The position numbers and the translations under genes are program-made. From RGIG5057 sp964371585 (GTDB lineage Bacteria > Bacillota > Clostridia > TANB77 > CAG-465), in the NCBI GenBank assembly GCA_964371585.1, contig CAYJMD010000005.1, forward strand, positions 19,940 through 83,939: a stretch of DNA of 64,000 nucleotides, given 5' to 3'. Positions within the stretch are counted from its first letter, which is position 1; every line of letters starts with the position of its first letter. The notes under the pieces are model-generated. The model saw nothing but the letters and a program-made list of their open reading frames with translations. It had not been told where the DNA came from and made no database searches. Positions 16,986 to 25,619 of this stretch are shown here, in pieces.

Positions 16986-17633
16986 ATGGAAGAAGATAAT
17001 TTAAAACAAAAAGAAAAAAAGATAATTTCAAAAACAACTACAAAGAGTAAAACGAAAAAAGCACGTAAACATTTAAATAAATCAACTTTTGATTGGTTTA
17101 TTCAAGTTTCAGTAATGACATTTGTGCTTTCACTTATTTTTTCGCTTATATCAACACTACTTATATCAAAATTGGATTTATTTCCAGCAATATTAATGTT
17201 GCTTTTAGTAATATTTTTAGGTGTTTTTTTTGATGTTGTAGCTGTTGCTGTAACAATTGCTAAAGAACATAATTTCCACGCTAAAGCTAGTAAAAAGATA
17301 AAAGGAGCTAAAACGTCTTTATTTTTAATTAGTAACTCGCACAAGGTTTCAAACTTTTGTGCTGATGTAATTGGCGATATAGCTGGTGTACTAAGTGGTG
17401 CAATATCTGCTCTTATAACAATGAAGATTATGAGTGATTTTAATATTTCTATGGATTTACAATTTATAATAAGTGCTATAGTAGCTTCACTTACTGTAGG
17501 TGGTAAAGCAATAGGTAAATCAGTTGCAAAAGAATACTGTGATGAAATCGTGGACAAAGTTAGTAAGATATTGAATAAATTTGATAAAAAAGATAATTTA
17601 AATACAAAAGCTAAGCAAACAAATAATAAATAA
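16986..17633 (+). CDS. oapA: OLE RNA-associated membrane protein OapA
   Basis: The 215-residue protein has a Lys-rich cytoplasmic start (residues 7-32), four predicted membrane helices (about 38-60, 66-92, 123-149, 156-178) and a charged C-terminus. The loop HAKASKKIKGAK (98-109) and the motif DVIGDIAG (127-134) at the start of helix three fit the OapA family as I know it, in which Asp/Gly motifs in the membrane region and basic loops are conserved. OapA anchors OLE RNA at the membrane and is needed for OLE-dependent stress phenotypes in Halalkalibacterium halodurans. The gene starts about 25 bases after the 3' stem of the RNA with only a weak GAAAGAG ribosome site, which suggests modest expression or coupling to RNA processing. 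Confidence 0.82.
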   Translation: MEEDNLKQKEKKIISKTTTKSKTKKARKHLNKSTFDWFIQVSVMTFVLSLIFSLISTLLISKLDLFPAILMLLLVIFLGVFFDVVAVAVTIAKEHNFHAKASKKIKGAKTSLFLISNSHKVSNFCADVIGDIAGVLSGAISALITMKIMSDFNISMDLQFIISAIVASLTVGGKAIGKSVAKEYCDEIVDKVSKILNKFDKKDNLNTKAKQTNNK

Positions 17634-17657
17634 AAAATTGATTAAATTATAATATAA

Positions 17658-17692
17658 AAAATAGATGTAGGGATTATCCTTACATCTATTTT
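17658..17692. terminator. bidirectional terminator between oapA and ftsH
   Basis: A 16-pair stem (17658-17673 with 17677-17692, one wobble) with a TTA loop is flanked by A- and T-runs. It ends the OLE-oapA transcript and, on the other strand, the ftsH transcript. Confidence 0.85.
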
Positions 17693-17695
17693 ATT

Positions 17696-19777
17696 TTATT
17701 TTGCTTCAAATATTTCATTGAATTCTTCTGCACCCATTTTTTCTTTTTCAAGTAAAACTGCTGCAACTTTATGTAATTTATCAATATTTTCTTTTAAAAC
17801 TCTTTCAGCAAATCTATATCCATCATTTATTATAGTTCTTACTTCTTCGTCTATTTCTGCTGCAACTTTTTCACTATAATTTTTCTGATTATTCATATCT
17901 CTACCTAAGAATACTTCTTCTTGGTTTGCTCCATATGTTATAGGTCCAAGTTTATCACTCATACCGTATTTTGTAACCATAGATCTTGCTATTTTACTAG
18001 CACGACTGATGTCACTTGAAGCACCTGTACTTATATCATCAAGTACTAATTGTTCTGCAACTCTTCCTCCAAGTAATGAAACAATATGTTCTTTCATTTC
18101 ATTTTTAGAATGGTAACTTTTATCTTCATTTGGTTTGTACATAGTATAACCACCAGCCATACCACGTGGAATTATTGAAATTTGATGTACAGTGTCATGA
18201 GTTGGTAAAAATCTAGATACAACAGCGTGACCAGCTTCATGGTATGCAGTTAATCTTCTTTCTTTTTCACTTATAACTTTACTATGTTTTTCAGGTCCCA
18301 TCATAACCTTAACCATTGCTTCTTCTACATCTGCAAGAGCAATATTTTTTTTGTTTTTTCTTGCTGCAAGAAGAGCCGCTTCATTCATCATATTTTCTAA
18401 ATCAGCACCTGAAAATCCTGCAGTATTTTTAGCAATAACTTTATAATCTATTCCAGCAACAAATGGTTTATTTTTACTATGTAATTTTAATATTTGCTCT
18501 CTTGCTCCTATATCTGGATCATGAACAACTATTTGTCTATCAAATCTTCCTGGTCTAAGTAATGCTTTATCTAATATATCTGGTCTATTTGTAGCTGCTA
18601 TTATTATTATATTTTCATGATTAGCAAATCCATCCATTTCAACAAGTAATTGATTTAATGTTTGTTCTCTTTCATCATGACCTCCACCTACACCAGCACC
18701 TCTTTGACGACCTACAGCATCGATTTCATCAATAAAAACAATACATGGTGAATTTTCTTTAGCTTCTTTAAACAAATCTCTTACTCTTGAAGCACCAACA
18801 CCAACAAACATTTCAACAAAATCAGAACCACTTATACTAAAAAACGGTACATTCGCCTCTCCTGCCACTGCTTTAGCAAGTAATGTTTTACCAGTTCCCG
18901 GTCCACCTACAAGTAATAAACCTTTTGGTATTCTTGCCCCTAAAGCTTTATATTTTTTAGGATCTTTTAAGAAATCTACTATTTCACTCAGTTCTTCTTT
19001 TTCTTCTTCTAATCCAGCTACATCTTCAAACGTTTTTTTACCTTTTCCTGTATTATCTGCAAGTCTTGCTCTATTTTTTCCAAAACTCATAGCTTTATCA
19101 TTTCCTTGCCCTGTCTTTTTAAGCATGAATATAAATAGAAATAAAGTTCCACCTAATAATATTAAATTAGGAATTAGTGGGGCTATACTTTCCATAAATG
19201 TAGGGTCAGATAATGTAAGTTCAATAGCACTTTCAGGATCAGTAGTTACTTTTGATTGTACATATTCAATAAAAGCACCTGAATCTGGAATTTTAACAGA
19301 TTTAATTTCTTCTACATCTTTTAGTTTAACCGTTGCTTCTTGTCTATTATTTGCAATATTAATTTCTGATACATTTTGAGATTCTATATTTTGCATAAGT
19401 TCAGTATATGACATTTCTTTTGTAGGAGTTCCACTAATAGTATTAAGTAATAATATAGTGATAACTAGTATAGCAATATATGTAAGTAAAGTTCTAAAGA
19501 TACTTGGTTTTCTCATTCTCACCTCAAAAATTTTTGAATCTCTTCTCATTTTTTCAATTTCTTCTTGTATTTCCTTTTCAGTTTTATTATTTAAATTAAT
19601 TTTTCCATTTTCTTTTAATTCCTTTTTCTCTTTAGATTTCCCTTCTGCTGTTTTTACTTCTTTTTTAGCAGTAGAGTTTTCTTTTTTTGTCTCTCCATTT
19701 TTAGATTGTTTTTTAGTTTGACTTGAATCAGCTTTTTTAGTAGTTACATCTTTGTTTTCTTTTTCTTCTTGCTTCAT
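17696..19777 (-). CDS. ftsH: ATP-dependent zinc metalloprotease FtsH
   Basis: FtsH is a membrane-bound hexameric AAA protease that degrades unneeded membrane and regulatory proteins. The 693-residue protein shows two membrane helices (about 94-113 and 195-218), Walker A GGPGTGKT near 290, Walker B IVFIDEIDAVGRQRG, the second region of homology AATNRPDILDKALLRPGRFDR, and the zinc site HEAGH near 510. An unusual feature is about 90 charged, Lys/Glu/Thr-rich residues before the first helix; most bacterial FtsH proteins begin almost directly with it. The start has a good AAAGGGATG-type site, and no later Met before the helix has a better one. It follows tilS by 16 bases, as in many Firmicutes. 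Confidence 0.96.
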   Translation of the reverse strand: MKQEEKENKDVTTKKADSSQTKKQSKNGETKKENSTAKKEVKTAEGKSKEKKELKENGKINLNNKTEKEIQEEIEKMRRDSKIFEVRMRKPSIFRTLLTYIAILVITILLLNTISGTPTKEMSYTELMQNIESQNVSEINIANNRQEATVKLKDVEEIKSVKIPDSGAFIEYVQSKVTTDPESAIELTLSDPTFMESIAPLIPNLILLGGTLFLFIFMLKKTGQGNDKAMSFGKNRARLADNTGKGKKTFEDVAGLEEEKEELSEIVDFLKDPKKYKALGARIPKGLLLVGGPGTGKTLLAKAVAGEANVPFFSISGSDFVEMFVGVGASRVRDLFKEAKENSPCIVFIDEIDAVGRQRGAGVGGGHDEREQTLNQLLVEMDGFANHENIIIIAATNRPDILDKALLRPGRFDRQIVVHDPDIGAREQILKLHSKNKPFVAGIDYKVIAKNTAGFSGADLENMMNEAALLAARKNKKNIALADVEEAMVKVMMGPEKHSKVISEKERRLTAYHEAGHAVVSRFLPTHDTVHQISIIPRGMAGGYTMYKPNEDKSYHSKNEMKEHIVSLLGGRVAEQLVLDDISTGASSDISRASKIARSMVTKYGMSDKLGPITYGANQEEVFLGRDMNNQKNYSEKVAAEIDEEVRTIINDGYRFAERVLKENIDKLHKVAAVLLEKEKMGAEEFNEIFEAK

Positions 19778-19793
19778 TAATTCATCCCTTTCT

Positions 19794-20819
19794 TTATCTT
19801 AATGTAATAACAGCAATATTTTTCTTTATTATTTTAATTTCAAACTTATTGCCAATTATATATTTTTTACCTGTTATATTATTTTTAAGTAATCTAATTA
19901 TATCTTCTACATGTATTGTTTCAATGCCATTTAAATTGTTTAAACTTTCTTTTATTATACATCTTACAATTCTATATGTAATAGCTTCATTATTTTTAAA
20001 AAGATCTTTATACGAAAATACTATAGAATCATCATTCTTTTCAACTATCATGCCTCTAACAATTTCATCTGTATATTCTGTTAGAAATTGATCATCTAAT
20101 CTAGCAAGCTTACTTAATCTTAATATATTATTAACAAAGTTTTCATTATACTCATTTTGAAGTAATGGTATAAGGTTTAGTCTTACTTTATTTCTCATAT
20201 ATATATCTTGTAAGTTTGTTTTATCCACATAATAAACAATATTATTTACATTACAATAATTATTAATATTTTCCTTAGTTACATCAAGTAGTGGTCTTAT
20301 TATATTATTTTGAATATAACTCATACCAGTTAATCCCTTAAGCCCAGTTCCACGTATAATATTAAGTAAAATAGTTTCCACATTATCTTCTTTATTGTGA
20401 GCTACAGCAATTTTATTATATCCAAGCTTATTGCATGTTTTGTTAAAAAAATCATATCTTACTTTTCTTGCATATTCTTCAATACCCATTTTATTTTGTT
20501 TAGAATTAGTTGTTACATCGACTTCTAAATAATTAAATTTTATATTATTCAATTTACAGTATTCTTCAACATATTCTTTTTCTATTTTACTCTCTTCTCT
20601 AATTAAGTGATTTATATGACATACTGCAATATTATATTCAATTCCTACTTTTAAAAATTCTTTTTTATATTTTATTAAAAAATGTAACAAAAACATTGAA
20701 TCACTGCCACCTGACACACAAACTATGATTTTATCTCCATTTTCTATAATATTATTTTCTATAATATTATTATATATCGATTTTAAAAAAATATTATTTT
20801 CTTCTTCAATTTTATTCAT
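19794..20819 (-). CDS. tilS: tRNA(Ile)-lysidine synthase
   Basis: TilS attaches lysine to C34 of the AUA-reading tRNA-Ile. The PP-loop SGGSDSMFLLHFL near residues 35-47 binds ATP, and the segments AVCHINHLIREES and AVAHNKEDNVETILLNIIRGTGLKGL are conserved. At 341 residues the protein is much shorter than the 430-470 usual in E. coli and B. subtilis, with only a small C-terminal region, resembling minimal TilS forms. The gene starts three bases after the dnaB stop with an AAAGGA site inside dnaB, so the two are coupled. Confidence 0.92.
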   Translation of the reverse strand: MNKIEEENNIFLKSIYNNIIENNIIENGDKIIVCVSGGSDSMFLLHFLIKYKKEFLKVGIEYNIAVCHINHLIREESKIEKEYVEEYCKLNNIKFNYLEVDVTTNSKQNKMGIEEYARKVRYDFFNKTCNKLGYNKIAVAHNKEDNVETILLNIIRGTGLKGLTGMSYIQNNIIRPLLDVTKENINNYCNVNNIVYYVDKTNLQDIYMRNKVRLNLIPLLQNEYNENFVNNILRLSKLARLDDQFLTEYTDEIVRGMIVEKNDDSIVFSYKDLFKNNEAITYRIVRCIIKESLNNLNGIETIHVEDIIRLLKNNITGKKYIIGNKFEIKIIKKNIAVITLR

Positions 20820-20822
20820 TTT

Positions 20823-22157
20823 TTATCCTTTATATAAATTAGCAAATTTCGTGTATTTACCAATCCAAGCAAGTTCTACTGTACCAGTCGAACCACTTCT
20901 ATTTTTAGCTATTATTACTTCAGCTATATTTTTCTTTTCAGTATCTGGATTATAATAATCTTCTCTATGTAAAAACATAACTATATCTGCATCTTGCTCT
21001 ATCGCTCCAGATTCACGAAGATCACTAAGCATAGGTTTGTGATCTGCTCTTGATTCTGTAGCACGACTAAGCTGTGATAACGCAATTACCGGAACTTGTA
21101 ATTCTTTAGCAAGTACTTTAAGAGATCTACTTATTTCAGATATTTCTTGTTGTCTACTTGGACTTTTTGTTTTTGATTCCATAAGTTGTAAGTAATCTAT
21201 AATAACTATACCTATATTTTTTTCTAGTTTTGCTTTTCTACATTTTGCTCTAAGTTCAGCTGAAGAAAGAGCTGGTGTATCATCTATATATATAGGTATC
21301 TCTGATAAATGGTTACTAGCTTCTCCCAGTTTTAGCCATTCTTCGCTTGTTAAATCAGCATTTTGGAATTTCATGCTATCAACTTCACTTTCACTACATA
21401 AAATCCTATTAATCATCTGCTCTTTAGCCATTTCTAATGAGAATATCATTACTGGCACCTTTGATTTCATTGCAACACTTGCTGCTATATTAAGAACAAA
21501 TGCACTTTTTCCCATTGCGGGTCTTGCTGCAACTATAAGTAATTCTGATGGTTTCAGTCCTGATATTTTAGAATCTAAGTCAATAAATCCTGATTCTATA
21601 CCTGCCATTTTTTTCTTATTTAAATGCATTTCTTCTAATTTAGAAAATGTAGTAACAAGTATATCTCTTATTGATGAATATCCTTTAGAATTTCTATTTT
21701 GAAGAACATTAAATATACTCTTTTCAGCAAACTCAATAACAGAGTCTGTTTCTTCTGTCCCAGAATACCCCATTTGAAGAATATCGTTTGCAGACTTTAT
21801 TAGACTACGCATAGTTGATTTTTCTTCAACTATTTTAACATAACTTTGAATATTTGAAGTCGTAGGTACACTATCTGCAAGTGTTGAAAGATATGCAAGT
21901 CCACCTATTTTTTCAAACATACCTCTTAGCGATAATTCATCCTTAACTGTAATCATATCTATCTGTCTTCCGCTATTATATATATCATACATAGCAGCAA
22001 ATATTTCTTTATTATCTTGTCTATAAAAATCATCTTCTCTTAGTACTTCTATTGCTGCAACAACTGCATCACTATCTACAAGCATACTACCAAGTACAGC
22101 TTGCTCTGCTACAATATCATTTGGCTGAATTTTAAATGCTACTTCGTTATTTTCCAC
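20823..22157 (-). CDS. dnaB: replicative DNA helicase
   Basis: This is the hexameric helicase that unwinds DNA at the replication fork (called dnaC in B. subtilis). The N-terminal domain begins NDIVAEQAVLGSMLVD, and the RecA-like domain carries Walker A AARPAMGKSAF near residue 210 and IVIIDYLQLM as Walker B, followed by ISRSLKVLAKELQVPVIALSQLSR. The 444-residue length is standard. The start codon is GTG, with AGGTGA seven bases upstream. The gene order gdpP-rplI-dnaB is conserved in Firmicutes. Confidence 0.96.
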   Translation of the reverse strand: MENNEVAFKIQPNDIVAEQAVLGSMLVDSDAVVAAIEVLREDDFYRQDNKEIFAAMYDIYNSGRQIDMITVKDELSLRGMFEKIGGLAYLSTLADSVPTTSNIQSYVKIVEEKSTMRSLIKSANDILQMGYSGTEETDSVIEFAEKSIFNVLQNRNSKGYSSIRDILVTTFSKLEEMHLNKKKMAGIESGFIDLDSKISGLKPSELLIVAARPAMGKSAFVLNIAASVAMKSKVPVMIFSLEMAKEQMINRILCSESEVDSMKFQNADLTSEEWLKLGEASNHLSEIPIYIDDTPALSSAELRAKCRKAKLEKNIGIVIIDYLQLMESKTKSPSRQQEISEISRSLKVLAKELQVPVIALSQLSRATESRADHKPMLSDLRESGAIEQDADIVMFLHREDYYNPDTEKKNIAEVIIAKNRSGSTGTVELAWIGKYTKFANLYKG

Positions 22158-22179
22158 TATTCTTTCACCTATGTTCTAG

Positions 22180-22626
22180 TTATAATTTAACTACGCTTAT
22201 CTTAAGTTTAGCTACAATTCCTTCTTGTAACTTTATGTTTGCTGTATATTCACCTATATTTTTTATAGGGTTAGATAATACTATTTTTTTCTTATCTATT
22301 TTAAGTCCAAAAGTTTCTTCTATTTTAGTAGCAATATCTTTTTCTGTAATCGTACCAAATAGTTTTCCATTATCTCCAATTTTATGTTTAAAAGTAATAT
22401 ACCTTTTTTCAATAGTATCTTTAATTTTATTTGAGTTTTCTAAATCAACTTTTTTCTTATGATTTATTGCATCGATTTTACCTTTAGCTTCATTTTTTGT
22501 TTTATTATCTAATATACTAGCTATTTTTTTAGGAAGTAAATAATTTCTTGCATATCCTTCATTCACTTCTACAACTTGTAATTTTTTACCTAGTCCTTTA
22601 ACATCTACATTTAATATAACCTGCAT
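22180..22626 (-). CDS. rplI: 50S ribosomal protein L9
   Basis: L9 binds 23S rRNA and extends from the large subunit. The N-terminal domain MQVILNVDVKGLGKKLQVVEVNEGYARNYLLPKK is the hallmark, followed by a long connecting helix and the C-terminal domain with KLFGTITEKDIA. The length of 148 residues is normal. It lies 11 bases after gdpP and 22 bases before dnaB in one operon. Confidence 0.96.
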   Translation of the reverse strand: MQVILNVDVKGLGKKLQVVEVNEGYARNYLLPKKIASILDNKTKNEAKGKIDAINHKKKVDLENSNKIKDTIEKRYITFKHKIGDNGKLFGTITEKDIATKIEETFGLKIDKKKIVLSNPIKNIGEYTANIKLQEGIVAKLKISVVKL

Positions 22627-22637
22627 ATCTTACTCCT

Positions 22638-24608
22638 TTAGTCTTTAATTATATGTTTTTTGATTATTTCTATCAGTTTTTCTTTTGCTTCATCTATCGT
22701 AACATTTTCAAGTTGTGCACCTGCAAAAGTCAAATGACCTCCACCACCTAATTCTTCCATAATATACTGAACATTTATATCCCCTGTTGACCTACTAGAT
22801 ATAAGTATTACACCATCATTTTCACATAGCACAAACGATACCAGTATAGAATTTATAGATAGTAATTCATCTGCTGCTTGTGCTATAAGAGTAGCTTTAT
22901 CTTCATGCTCTTTATTACAAATAGATATTGCTATCTTATCATCAATTAATTCTGCATTTTTAATTATTTCAGCTTTAGCTAAATATGTATCAAAATCATT
23001 TTGGAATAATTGCTTGACTTCAGATATATCAATACCTATACTTTTTAAGTATGCAGCAACTTCAAAAGTTCTAACACCTGTTTTATAGCTGAAATTTTTA
23101 GTATCTATAAGTATACCAGCATATAATAGTTCAGCTTCAATATTTGATATTTTTATATCCTCCATATGCATTATAAGTTCTGTTACAAGTTCACAAGTTG
23201 AAGATGCATATATTTCATGGTATGTAAGCAATGTGTCTTCAATAAACTCTGGACCTCTTCTATGATGATCTATCATAACAACATTTGTAAACTCTGATGC
23301 TACGTTTCCAGAAGCTAAATATGATTTTTTATGTGTATCTACAATTACCAATAAATCATCTATCATAATTTTTTTCTTTTTCAGTTCTTCTTTAGTCATA
23401 AATATATCTTTATATTCATCATTATTTTCTAACTTTTCTAAAATTATTTTAGTCGTATTATTTAGTTTTGTATCAATTACTATTTTTACTTCTTTACCAT
23501 ATGTTTTAGCTATTTTAGCAATACCAATACCCGCACCAATACTATCTGGATCTGGATTTTTATGACCGACTATATATATATTATCACTTTTAAAAACTAT
23601 ATCTTTAAATGCCGTTGCCACCGATCTTGCTTTAACTCTAGATGTTTTTTCTAAATCTTCATTTAGCTCACCATAAAAATCATATTTTTTATTTCTTTTT
23701 ATTATGGCTTGATTTCCACCTCTACCTTGAGCTATTTCTAAAGCATTAATTGCTGCTGAATATTTATCAGCAAGAGTATCTTCAAGTCCTGATATTCCTA
23801 TAGATATAGTTATTGGTAGCTTTGTTTTGTCTGATATTTCTTTAACTTCTTCTAAAATTTTAAATTCATTTGCTTCAAGTTCATTAAGTCTATACTGTTT
23901 TAAGCAACAGATATATTTATCTTTTTCAAGCTTAGCTACAATACCTTCAAGTTCATCAACATAATTTCTAATTTTTTTATCTATTTTCGTTACAATTTCT
24001 AATTTATCTATTTCTGATATCCCAGAAAAAGTTTCTTCATAATTATCAATTGTAATTACAGCAACATTTAAATTATTATCTTTTAATCTATCTTCAAGTT
24101 CATTTTGTTTTGTTGTATCAATAAATGATATTATAATATACTCTATGTTCTTAAATTTTGAATTACTATAATTACATTCATAACTTCTATTGTTACTAGC
24201 TTTTAAATTATATACTAATTTACTTATATCAAAATCTTCATTTTTTTCTGTTGATACGTAATTATTATACACTTCTGTTATATCGTGTTCATTAAGCATT
24301 TCTTGACATTCTAAATTTTTCCAAATAACTCTTCCTTTTAACGAAACAAAACATATTGGTAAATTAAATGCATTTAAATTTTTTTTAAGAGCAAGTTCTA
24401 CTCCTTTTTTTACTGCTTCTATATTTGTTTTTCTATTTTTTATCTCTTTAATTAAGGAATACATAGCGAAAATATACAAAGATAGTATTGTTATAACTGT
24501 GAGATAAATATTATTAAAGTTAATTATTTGCCATATTATTAATGCAATAACAAGTGCGCAAAAAACAGCTACAAGAACTGGTCTTATATCTTTATTTTTA
24601 TTTTTCAT
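22638..24608 (-). CDS. gdpP: cyclic-di-AMP phosphodiesterase GdpP
   Basis: GdpP (YybT) hydrolyses c-di-AMP and so affects potassium, wall and stress homeostasis. The 656-residue protein has two N-terminal membrane helices (about 10-50), a PAS-like region, a degenerate GGDEF domain (ISIGISGLEDTLADKYSAAINAL), the DHH domain with GHKNPDPDSIGAGIG, LVIVDTH and IDHHRR, and the DHHA1 end GGGGHLTFAGAQL. All metal-binding motifs are present. The length matches B. subtilis GdpP. It is the first gene of the gdpP-rplI-dnaB group, with AAAGGAG at the start. Confidence 0.95.
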   Translation of the reverse strand: MKNKNKDIRPVLVAVFCALVIALIIWQIINFNNIYLTVITILSLYIFAMYSLIKEIKNRKTNIEAVKKGVELALKKNLNAFNLPICFVSLKGRVIWKNLECQEMLNEHDITEVYNNYVSTEKNEDFDISKLVYNLKASNNRSYECNYSNSKFKNIEYIIISFIDTTKQNELEDRLKDNNLNVAVITIDNYEETFSGISEIDKLEIVTKIDKKIRNYVDELEGIVAKLEKDKYICCLKQYRLNELEANEFKILEEVKEISDKTKLPITISIGISGLEDTLADKYSAAINALEIAQGRGGNQAIIKRNKKYDFYGELNEDLEKTSRVKARSVATAFKDIVFKSDNIYIVGHKNPDPDSIGAGIGIAKIAKTYGKEVKIVIDTKLNNTTKIILEKLENNDEYKDIFMTKEELKKKKIMIDDLLVIVDTHKKSYLASGNVASEFTNVVMIDHHRRGPEFIEDTLLTYHEIYASSTCELVTELIMHMEDIKISNIEAELLYAGILIDTKNFSYKTGVRTFEVAAYLKSIGIDISEVKQLFQNDFDTYLAKAEIIKNAELIDDKIAISICNKEHEDKATLIAQAADELLSINSILVSFVLCENDGVILISSRSTGDINVQYIMEELGGGGHLTFAGAQLENVTIDEAKEKLIEIIKKHIIKD

Positions 24609-24687
24609 ATTTATCTCCTTTCTTTAAAATATTACCTACCTATATTGTACTATTTTAACCTTTTTATGTCAAGAAAATTTAATCATT

Positions 24688-25560
24688 TTACACATTATTA
24701 TCACTAATATTAGTTATTATTTTTAAAAATTCTTCTATACTTAGTTCTTCTGCTCTTGTATTACTAGAAATACCGCTTTTATTAAGTATCGTTTCTATTT
24801 CTTTTTTTTCTAAATTCATAAATTTATTCATTGCAAGAGAATTTAACATTTTTTTTCTTCTATTTAAAAATGCTTTATGCACTAACTCTTTAAATATGTT
24901 ATAGTCAAAATCTTTATATTTATCATTTTTAATTATTTTTATAACTGCTGATGTAACATTAGGAGCAGGTATAAAGCAAGAACTATCTACTTTAATCTCT
25001 TTAGATGCTAGACCAAAATAATTAATCATTACAGTTAAAACACCATATACTTTATTCTTATTTTTAGCTACAATTCTATCTGCAACTTCTTCTTGCACCA
25101 TCGCTATAATCTCAGTAATTCTTGATGAATCTTCTAATAATTTAAATATAATTGGTGATGTTATATAATATGGTAAATTAGCTATTACTTTAACATTACT
25201 AAATTTCTTACCAATATTATCTTCAATCTTAGAAATTTCATTATCTAGATCTACTTTAAGTACATCTATATTAATGAGAGAAATATTTTTAGAAGCACTA
25301 ATATTAAATCTATCTTCTAATATTTCTATCATATCATTATCTATTTCAATAAGAAGAAGATTATATTCTTTTAAATATTCTGTTAGATTTCCAAGTCCTG
25401 GTCCTATTTCTATTATAAGCTCATCTTCTTTTACATTACCTAAATTTTTTATTCCTTCTAATATATTATCATCAATTAAAAAGTTCTGTCCAAACTTCTT
25501 TTTAGCCGACAAATTATATTTATTCAATATTTGTTTTGTTTTACTTGTAGAATTAATCAT
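24688..25560 (-). CDS. rsmA: 16S rRNA dimethyladenosine transferase (RsmA/KsgA)
   Basis: RsmA dimethylates two adjacent adenines in helix 45 of 16S rRNA and acts as a late assembly checkpoint. The S-adenosylmethionine site is seen as IEIGPGLGNLTEYL, and the catalytic NLPYYITSP motif is intact near residue 130. The 290-residue length is normal. It lies downstream of the G5/transglycosylase gene, as in the yabE-rnmV-ksgA region of B. subtilis, but without rnmV. A strong hairpin separates the two genes. Confidence 0.95.
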   Translation of the reverse strand: MINSTSKTKQILNKYNLSAKKKFGQNFLIDDNILEGIKNLGNVKEDELIIEIGPGLGNLTEYLKEYNLLLIEIDNDMIEILEDRFNISASKNISLINIDVLKVDLDNEISKIEDNIGKKFSNVKVIANLPYYITSPIIFKLLEDSSRITEIIAMVQEEVADRIVAKNKNKVYGVLTVMINYFGLASKEIKVDSSCFIPAPNVTSAVIKIIKNDKYKDFDYNIFKELVHKAFLNRRKKMLNSLAMNKFMNLEKKEIETILNKSGISSNTRAEELSIEEFLKIITNISDNNV

Positions 25561-25578
25561 TTATCTCCTTACCTAAAA

Positions 25579-25611
25579 ATAGCAAATATAACCGTAAATT
25601 ATATTTGCTAT
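25579..25611 (-). terminator. terminator/attenuator between the transglycosylase gene and rsmA
   Basis: ATAGCAAATATAA (25579-25591) pairs with TTATATTTGCTAT (25599-25611), a 13-pair stem followed on the minus strand by TTTTTA. The rsmA ribosome site lies only a few bases downstream, so read-through here may set rsmA expression. Confidence 0.7.
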
Positions 25612-25619
25612 CTTTTATA

